From an uncultured Myxococcales bacterium (GTDB lineage Bacteria > Myxococcota_A > Bradymonadia > UBA7976 > VGTA01): a stretch of DNA of 64,000 nucleotides. The position numbers and the translations under genes were made by a program. Shown here one piece after another: positions 35,385 through 43,100 of this stretch. The notes below the pieces were generated by a model that worked only from the letters and a program-made list of their open reading frames with translations, did not search any database and was not told where the DNA came from. Every line of letters begins with the position of its first letter. Position 1 is the first letter of the stretch. Location of the stretch: NCBI GenBank assembly GCA_937146725.1, contig CAKZRU010000194.1, forward strand, positions 1 through 64,000. Direction: 5' to 3'.

Positions 35385-36374
35385 ATGTTAGAGATGAGCC
35401 CAATGATTGCTCGTAATTGGAGAAAGCTGAAGCGCCCACGTGGTGTATCTATTGTTGTAGAGCAGGAGCGCTACGGAAAGTATGTAGCGGAGCCTCTTGA
35501 GCGTGGCTACGGGTATACTGTCGGTGAAGCGCTAAAAAAGATTCTTTTATCTGCAATTCGTGGTGCTTCAGTAGTGGCCTGTAAGGTGAACCGCATCAGT
35601 GATGAAGGCAAAATCGCCGGTATCGCTGAAAACTTTGAGGACCTACAACTTAATCTGAAGCAACTTGACCTGTGGATGGCGAGTGAAGAAAATGTGGTGA
35701 TTAAATGTGATGTGAGTAAGGGTGAGGTTTATGCGAAAGACCTTATTCTACCGGAAGGCATCACAGTCCTTAACCCAGACTTATATATCTGTACCGTCAC
35801 CGGTGCTAGCCAAGTCATTAGCTTGGAAATTCGCTGTGGTTATGGGTATGTTTTAGCATCTGATCATGGTGAAGTGAGTAGTGGCTTGTATCCGATTGAT
35901 GCGATTTTTAGTCCGGTAACTCGCGTTAACTATTCGGTGTCTGATGCACGTGTTGGCCAACGTACTGACTACAATAAGCTCACCTTGCATGTATGGACAA
36001 ATGGTGCTTTGTCACCGCAAGAGGCGATCTCTCTTGCCGCACAAATCTTCCGCGAGCAAATGACCTCATTTATTAACTTCAAAGAAGAAGATGAGATCAT
36101 TATCCCTGCAGAAGAAAAAGAGCAGGCAACCAGTTACAATCCTCTCTTTGATATGCAGGTTTCAGAACTTGAGCTACCAGTGCGTGCTAGCAACTGCCTA
36201 AGCTCAGCGGAAATTCGTTACATTGGTGAGCTCGTACAAAAGACTGAGCAAGAGATGGTTAAGATCAAGAACTTTGGTCGTAAGAGTCTATCTGATATCG
36301 TAGATATTCTTGGTCAACGTAATTTGCATCTTGGTATGCAAACCGGTGAATGGAACCCGCCAAGTAAGGGCTAA
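35385..36374 (+). CDS. rpoA: RNA polymerase alpha subunit, divergent and outside the ribosomal-protein operon
   Basis: 329 residues, same length as E. coli alpha. The N-terminal domain begins with the delta-proteobacterial type NWRKLKRPRG and has GKYVAEPLERGYGYTVGEALKKILL, INLNLK-type loop QLNLKQLDL, LNPDLYICT, IFSPVTRVNYSV and RVGQRTDYNKLTLHVWTNG. The C-terminal domain (about 245-329) is well conserved: PVRASNCLSSAEIRYIGEL keeps the DNA-contacting Arg and Asn, and KNFGRKSL the second helix-hairpin-helix. Unusual: the canonical NSLRRILLSSLPG is EALKKILLSAIRG (both assembly Arg are Lys), and the usual HEFSTIPGV loop is absent. Neighbours are not rpsK, rpsD or rplQ. It may be a relocated only copy or a paralogue. 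Codon use is strongly biased, as in highly expressed genes. Confidence 0.93.
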   Translation: MLEMSPMIARNWRKLKRPRGVSIVVEQERYGKYVAEPLERGYGYTVGEALKKILLSAIRGASVVACKVNRISDEGKIAGIAENFEDLQLNLKQLDLWMASEENVVIKCDVSKGEVYAKDLILPEGITVLNPDLYICTVTGASQVISLEIRCGYGYVLASDHGEVSSGLYPIDAIFSPVTRVNYSVSDARVGQRTDYNKLTLHVWTNGALSPQEAISLAAQIFREQMTSFINFKEEDEIIIPAEEKEQATSYNPLFDMQVSELELPVRASNCLSSAEIRYIGELVQKTEQEMVKIKNFGRKSLSDIVDILGQRNLHLGMQTGEWNPPSKG

Positions 36375-36413
36375 CAAAACTGCTAACAAGCAGTGGTTAA
36401 GTCGCAAAGGCTA

Positions 36414-36443
36414 GACCTCAGCGCACTCAAAGCGCTAGAGGTC
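36414..36443. terminator. Stem-loop between rpoA and the convergent lipoprotein gene
   Basis: GACCTC-AGCGC pairs with GCGCT-(A)-GAGGTC around ACTCAAA: eleven pairs with one bulge. There is no clear T-run on the plus side, so efficiency is uncertain; it may serve both converging genes. Confidence 0.55.
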
Positions 36444-36477
36444 AGCAAAGCTTAAAAACAAGGTCTGTTAACGTGTG

Positions 36478-39400
36478 TTACCGTGTACCGCGTGGTGGAC
36501 GTTTGCGGTCTTTAAACCAAGCTCTATAACGCTTCATCTTGCGAAGCTGTGAGCGAGGTGCATGCCGTTTACATGTTTGGTATTCTTCACTCTCTTGAGG
36601 AGCGCCCCAACGAATCTCCACACAGTCATTAGGATTATAGGCGACTTCAAAAGCACCGAGCCTTTGGCTTAAGTCCCATAAGCTTAGTGTTTGGCTTTCC
36701 CCATTACTTTTGGTGTATTGAATGGTTTTAGCCTTAAGCGCCGTACTGAGTTCAGCTTTAAGTTTAGGTAACATTTTTGGGACCTCATTTGCAGTAACGC
36801 CAAATCGTTGGGGATTACGATTAAAAGCTTGAGGTAGATCAAGTACAGTATCCAAAGCGATCAATAAGCGCATATCTCTAGATGGTGTGGCAAAGTCTTC
36901 CCAAGGGCCAGCGGTTTGAAAAATTGCATAGCCACTCGGCATTTTCATGCGACGTTTCTTGTGTTCTTTGATCCAGTTTTCACCATTGTCGACCGAGAGA
37001 ACACGACGCCGAGCTGACTCATGTAATGCTTCAATCAGGGCATTGAGTTGAGCGCTGACTTCGACAGGTCGGGGGCTACTTAAGCTATTCATCCGATCAT
37101 AGAAGTCGAGTCGAGAACCCTGATATTGCTGGTCGCTCCAAGCGAGATCTCCCATCCGTTTATAATTTAGTTCTTCATTGCTTAAAGGACGCCATTGAGC
37201 TTCTCCTACCTGCTTTGGATCCAAGTTTGACTTTTTATTCTTACTCTTTTTTCTTCCTTTATGTTTCTTGTTGGACTTTTTGGACTCTTTGACCTTAACC
37301 AGAGGTCTAAAGGCTTTAAATCCGGCACCTACTACTTTTGTTTCGGGATCAAATAAAAAAGAACCTTCCCAAAACCGACGTCGACCGATTGTTCCGTCAG
37401 GCTGTCCATCTGCCCCAATTAAAATACCATAGCCATTCAGAGGTTGTTTTTCCCAGCCGGCAATGAGTAAAATATGTCCGTAGGGGTCTGCAAAAACAAT
37501 GCCTGGTCGTAGGGCTGCACGAGTGAGGGCAACCGGATACAGTTCAGTTTCATCATCGGTAGGTAAGGTTCTGGCACTTGCCGAGTGTACATGCCCAGCC
37601 ACACCACGCTTGGCAAACCACTGAAAGTCATCTCCAAGCTTTTTTCCTTCACGGGGAACACGGCTATCCACACGATCCATACACTGAGGTGCCTTGCGCT
37701 TATTACCTCGAGTACAGGTCATATAATTAAAGGGTAAACGCAGTTTCCAAGCAAAATAGGCACGGAGAGTATATGGTAAGTCAGCACAATCAGGTTGCAG
37801 TTTAAGACGTGTATCTTCCTCTTGACTAAAGTGGTTAAAAAGTAAGTTTTTCTCACTGACCATCAGCAGGTCTTGTAGATTTGTCCACGAGTGATCTTCT
37901 TCAAGAGGATACTGAAAAAGCTTTTCCACAAAGGCTGAAAATAAGGTCTCTGTATGGGCAGACCATTCTTCTTGTGGATCCCAAATATATTCACTTAATT
38001 TTGGGGACTTTGCTCTCGATTTTACTTCGATATGAGTACAGGAGTAAAGTTCATTGCCTTCTCCATAAGCTACTCGCCACTGACCAGATTTAAGACTAAG
38101 GCCCTCACTATAATATGTGAAAGGAGGTCCACCCAAGCGAGAAAGCTTAGGGCTTAGTATTTCATCATTAGGCCCAAATAAAGTCAAAGAGGCTGGTGGA
38201 TCAGCTTGGGGCAGAGTTACCATAAGTCGAGTCGGCTGATTACGATGTGGCTGGTGAGGAGAAGTAAAGATTCTTGCTCTATTTTTAGTTCTACGACACT
38301 GTTTACGCCGTGGTTTAAGTATGGGAGCAGGCACTCTTTTTCGTGCCAAACCATCTAAAGCGGGCCCTGAAGAGCCGCCCAAAACGACCACACGGGTGAT
38401 TCGACTTAAGTAAGAACCTTTGCTACTCCCTTGACCACGTGCTAAGTCGGTAACAGCAACTCTATTCACTCTAATAGTTGTTTCTCCGGTGCCACTTTCA
38501 CAGACTTGTTGGTAGTCAGCAAAGGCATGGAAAACGCGTGGAATCCCTTCTTGATCTAGCCCCAAATATACCATGATATGACCTGGTAGATACAAAAGCG
38601 TAATCCCCTGCTTGAAGGCAGCATTAAGCAAGTTAAGCTTTTCTCGGTCACTATTAATCTGACTCACATCAATACTAAAACTACCCATATGTGCTTGATG
38701 TCCAGAATAGCGAGGTGGATTTAAACCAAAGGGCTCTAAGGCATTCACAATCAGTCTTGAACAGTCAACACCTCCACCAGCACCACCTAAGCCATATTGT
38801 TGACCAAGCATGCTAAAGAGTACTTGCAGTAAATTACGCCGATTAAACTTTAGTATTGCTCCAAGTGGTGAAGATTTAGGTGATGAAAGTTGAAGCTGAG
38901 TTTCGCTAAGATCTAGCGTTGTGATCCCTTGTGCGTTGGCGATCCAGATTTGAGGTGGCGGTTCCGGTTGATCAGGTTTAAGTAGAGGTGTGGCGACCAA
39001 AGGAAAGCGAGTACCGGCTAAGGGAGATAACAGAACTTGATGCTTACTTAAGATGTTCTTGAAATGCTCGCTTTTCTGACTGCTTAACAAAGGCTCATAA
39101 ATGAAGTTTTGTCCCAAATAGTCTTGCTTTTGCGCTTGATTTAAAGCCGGAGAGATTTGTGCATCCTTAGTTAGCCAGCCAATTGCTAATCGACTACGCA
39201 CAAGCTTCATTCCCTGTGGTGAATGGGCTAAGACTTCTAAAGGCGCTTGGGGCTTAATTCGTGTACAGGCATTACGATTAATACTTTGATCAGCGGTCAG
39301 TTTTTTTAAGGCTTTTGGGTAAGGACCACACTGAAGCTGAAGCTCAGTTAAAGCAACATGCATTGTAGGTTGAACCAAGCGATGGGCTGAGGGTAAAAAG

Positions 39401-39939
39401 GCATTTACTTCATCTTCATCTAAGCTTTCCTTATTCCAAGAGACCAAGTCACCTGCATCAATCATCTTTTTGAGATAGCTTAGCCGACCACTTAGTTTTT
39501 CTTCTATCGTTTCTTTACTTAGGGACGTACCCAGGTCCATTTGCCCCTTAAGCTCTCCTTGTATACCGGTAGGAAGCTTTTCTTGAGCTAAGGCCATGCG
39601 ATGCGCCTCAATAGCTTGTGAACTGAGTAGCTCTTGTTCAAGACTATTGAATTGGCTTGCCCAAGTCTCGATCCAATAGTCAATATCATGATGCAAGGCT
39701 TGAGTTCCGTCGGGAAGACCTTTATGTGCGATTTCCGAAGGGCAAATACCAATACTTTGTTGTTCGCTTGCTTGCTGATCTTGTACATCATGAGTATCTT
39801 CAGCCGATGCTTGTGGCTTATTACAAGATAAGCACAGACTGACAATACAGAGCTGCAACAGCTTGATCAGATGAGTATAGGCCAAGCGAGCGTTTTGGTT
39901 TTGGATCGGCGAATGAGAATATAAGTCGTTTTGATTCAT
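36478..39939 (-). CDS. Large lipoprotein with two Cys/His hydrolase-like modules, the first NlpC/P60-like
   Basis: 1153 residues from ATG 39939 (the upstream TTG at 40023 is a weaker start). The signal has a Leu-rich core and lipobox C-L-S-C. After about 300 residues comes an SH3-like segment (LAGTRFPLVATPLL) and an NlpC/P60-type domain: catalytic Cys393 in GGGVDCSRLIV and His454 in LPGHIMVYLG. In the second half a similar pair appears: Cys718 in DCADLPYTLRAYFAWKLRLP and His822 in YGHILLIAGWEKQ, with extra cysteines near 736-750 (YMTC and CMDR). The second pair looks like a diverged NlpC/transglutaminase-like domain. The protein ends in a basic RKRPPRGTR tail. Likely acts on peptidoglycan or proteins in the periplasm or at the surface. 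Confidence 0.8.
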   Translation of the reverse strand: MNQNDLYSHSPIQNQNARLAYTHLIKLLQLCIVSLCLSCNKPQASAEDTHDVQDQQASEQQSIGICPSEIAHKGLPDGTQALHHDIDYWIETWASQFNSLEQELLSSQAIEAHRMALAQEKLPTGIQGELKGQMDLGTSLSKETIEEKLSGRLSYLKKMIDAGDLVSWNKESLDEDEVNAFLPSAHRLVQPTMHVALTELQLQCGPYPKALKKLTADQSINRNACTRIKPQAPLEVLAHSPQGMKLVRSRLAIGWLTKDAQISPALNQAQKQDYLGQNFIYEPLLSSQKSEHFKNILSKHQVLLSPLAGTRFPLVATPLLKPDQPEPPPQIWIANAQGITTLDLSETQLQLSSPKSSPLGAILKFNRRNLLQVLFSMLGQQYGLGGAGGGVDCSRLIVNALEPFGLNPPRYSGHQAHMGSFSIDVSQINSDREKLNLLNAAFKQGITLLYLPGHIMVYLGLDQEGIPRVFHAFADYQQVCESGTGETTIRVNRVAVTDLARGQGSSKGSYLSRITRVVVLGGSSGPALDGLARKRVPAPILKPRRKQCRRTKNRARIFTSPHQPHRNQPTRLMVTLPQADPPASLTLFGPNDEILSPKLSRLGGPPFTYYSEGLSLKSGQWRVAYGEGNELYSCTHIEVKSRAKSPKLSEYIWDPQEEWSAHTETLFSAFVEKLFQYPLEEDHSWTNLQDLLMVSEKNLLFNHFSQEEDTRLKLQPDCADLPYTLRAYFAWKLRLPFNYMTCTRGNKRKAPQCMDRVDSRVPREGKKLGDDFQWFAKRGVAGHVHSASARTLPTDDETELYPVALTRAALRPGIVFADPYGHILLIAGWEKQPLNGYGILIGADGQPDGTIGRRRFWEGSFLFDPETKVVGAGFKAFRPLVKVKESKKSNKKHKGRKKSKNKKSNLDPKQVGEAQWRPLSNEELNYKRMGDLAWSDQQYQGSRLDFYDRMNSLSSPRPVEVSAQLNALIEALHESARRRVLSVDNGENWIKEHKKRRMKMPSGYAIFQTAGPWEDFATPSRDMRLLIALDTVLDLPQAFNRNPQRFGVTANEVPKMLPKLKAELSTALKAKTIQYTKSNGESQTLSLWDLSQRLGAFEVAYNPNDCVEIRWGAPQESEEYQTCKRHAPRSQLRKMKRYRAWFKDRKRPPRGTR

Positions 39940-40159
39940 AAGGAGTGCTAGGCGATATTGCTGGGGGTTATGTGTTGCGTATTTAGATAGTGATGCGTGA
40001 CTAGAAACTAGGTGATCAAGCAATTTAAGTCGATCTTTTTACTGAAAAATGGCAACAATACGAGAGTGATCTAAATAAAGAGCTTTTATCATAAATCCTA
40101 TGCTTGTGGCATCTTGATTTACTCTTGATTATCTCTAGTTCGAATAAGGCAAACGTAAC

Positions 40160-43100
40160 ATGGATGAGTTTAACGTGAAAGCAAGTCAGCAGATTCGTAT
40201 ATGGCTTTGCCTAATGATCAATCTATATATTGGTCTACATAGCTTAGGCGCTTATGCGCAACTTCAACAACCCGATGGGTCAACGATTCCGGCTCGTAAT
40301 AATCTTGCTAATATTCTGAACAGTGCTCCGCTTAATGAAGGCATTAACGTCATTAATGATGCAAGCTTAGTTCCCGAAGTATTCACCCCTAGTGACTCAC
40401 TTACCTTTAGCTTTATTGCTGAGGGAGGAGGATATGAAAATGCCTTTGGTTGGTATAATTTAGGGGATGATGTGACCTTAGCTCAAAACCGTTTCATCAT
40501 TTTTGACTGTTCGGTTGAACCGATTAGACCCTTTGTCACAAGCACGATCAACTTTTGTGGTAATCCTCAGTGGAAAGGTGGCCCTATTGGCTTCTTTTTA
40601 ATTACACCACAAAGACGAGATGGTGGAGGAACAAGACAGCCAAACTGTGCGCAGAATGATAATGTAGGTTATATTTATTATTCAGAGCCACGCTTAAATA
40701 TTGATGAGGATCCTAATAGTAGTTTTATTCATCATTTAGTGTATAGGTCGAACTCTTTTCCCAATGCATTTTACTTTGGTTTTGAGGACTTATTTCGAGG
40801 TGGCGATAACGACTTTGAAGATACTTTGGTGTTGGTTGAAGGCTTATTAGTCGGCGATGTTCCTGAAAGCTGTGATGGCTTAGATGATGATTGCGATGGA
40901 CGCATTGATGAAGGGTCAGAACAGAGCTGTTCCACCATTTGTGGGCAAGGCGTTCAACAATGTATTAATGGTGCCTTAGGTATATGTTCGGCTCCAGATC
41001 CACAAGAAGAAATATGTGATGGCCTAGACAATGACTGCGATGGACGCTTGGATGAGGGGCTCACTCAAGCTTGCCAAAACAACTGTGGTTCAGGCATTGA
41101 AGTGTGCATTGCTGGCGAGTGGTCAGGCTGTACAGCACAAACTCCCCGCGAAGAAAGCTGTAATAATGTAGATGAGGATTGTGATGGTTTGATTGACGAG
41201 GGACTTGCCATATCCTGTGTCAATGGCTGTGGGGTCGCCGGACAAAGAGCCTGTATTGCCGGTAGCTATGGCCAATGTGATGCCCCCGCTCCACAAGCTG
41301 AGCTATGTGATGCCCAAGATAATGACTGTGATGGTCAGATTGATGAATCTTTATTTGAAAGTTGTCAAAATGCATGTGGCCTAGGGGTCAGTCAATGTGT
41401 GAATGGTGAGTTTATTAATTGTAATGCCCCCACACCAACCTTGGAAACCTGTGATGCGCAAGATAATGACTGTGATGGGCAGGTTGATGAAGAACTGAAT
41501 CAAGCGTGTACTGGCGCCTGTGGAATTGAAGGAACAGAACAATGTTCAGCCGGATTATGGATCGCCTGTACTGCCCCACAAGCCCGGCCAGAAGGCTGTA
41601 ATTTAATCGATGATGATTGTGATGGGCAGATCGATGAGAACTTGGTTCAAGCCTGTCAAAATGCCTGTGGGCAAGGACAGCAAAGCTGTACGGCCGGCGC
41701 GTGGTCTGCCTGCGATGCTCCGCCTCCTCAATTAGAGGTCTGTGATAATTTGGATAATGACTGTGATGGGCGGGTTGATGAAAACTTGATACAGGCGTGT
41801 CAAAATGAATGTGGACAAGCGACTCAACTTTGCATTGCAGGAGCGTTTACAGCCTGTAATTTGCCACCACCTCAACTAGAGGTTTGTGACAATCTTGATA
41901 ATGACTGTGATGGTTTAATTGACGAAAATCTAGAAAGAGCCTGTGACTCATTATGTGGCAGTGGCAGTGAACTTTGTATCAGTGGAGAATGGCTGGATTG
42001 CACTGCGCCTGCGCCTCGATCTGAAAGTTGTAATGCCTTGGATGATGATTGCGATGGTCTCATTGATGAGCTTTTAGTTCGCGTCTGTGATAATCCTTGT
42101 GGAGAAGGCACGTCTTCATGTGAGCTTGGACGTTGGTCAGAATGTCCGGCAAGCTCTGCCACTGAGGAACGCTGTGATGCGCAAGATAATGACTGTGATG
42201 GACTAAGTGATGAGCAGGTGATTTGCCCTAATCCCCAAGCAATTTGTGTACGTGGAGAATGTGCTTTACCCTGTCAAAGTCGTGAATGTCCTATCGGTCA
42301 AGAATGTGTAGATGATGTTTGCTTAGATATACCATGCCAAAACTGCCGTAGCTTTGAGATCTGCGAAAATGACCGTTGCTTAGACCTGTGTTCGGTCTTG
42401 TCCTGTGGTGAGGGACAGTTTTGTCGAGCCGGCGAGTGCGTTAATGGCGATTGTTATGCAGAAGGATGCGAAGCGGGTAAAATATGTATAGATGGTCAAT
42501 GTCAAGGAGATGACTGCGACTTAGTCAACTGTGCACAAGGACAGGCTTGCTTGGAAGGACGTTGCTTTGCAAGCTGTGCTCAAAGTCAGTGTGCATCAGG
42601 GGAAGTCTGCGTCAGAGGCGAGTGTTTAGCGGATGCTTGCGAAGGCATTAGTTGTGAAGAAGAGGAACGCTGCGAAGCTGGTGCCTGTGTACGTGATCTT
42701 TGTGATGATGTGCTATGTTCAAAAGGGCGAATTTGTGAAAATGCTGAATGTATTCCTGACTTGTGTTTAGCGACTCATTGCCCGGCTGAAACTCAATGCG
42801 TGTATTTAGGAGATGGCTTAGTTGATTGCCTTGCCATTCGTAATGACTCTAGTTCTTCTTCCAATGAAACGAGTGTTGAAACCATCCTTGAAGGAAATGA
42901 GACCACAGAGAGTGGAGCAGGCAGAGAAGGTAATTCGGAAGTTGAAGTTGCTGAGTCAATCAGTGGTGGCTGTCAACAAGGCATAAAAATTAAAGGAGAT
43001 CACCGTTTAAGCGTGAACGGTTTATTGTTTTTAGGCATTTTTGCTTTATGGGGCATACGTCACCGAAGACGAAAAAAACTCAGGCTAAAAACAGTCTTTA

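Noticed and set aside
41872..42162. Minus-strand Ser-rich ORFs opposite the giant MopE protein
   Set aside because: Repeat shadows of the Cys modules on the plus strand.
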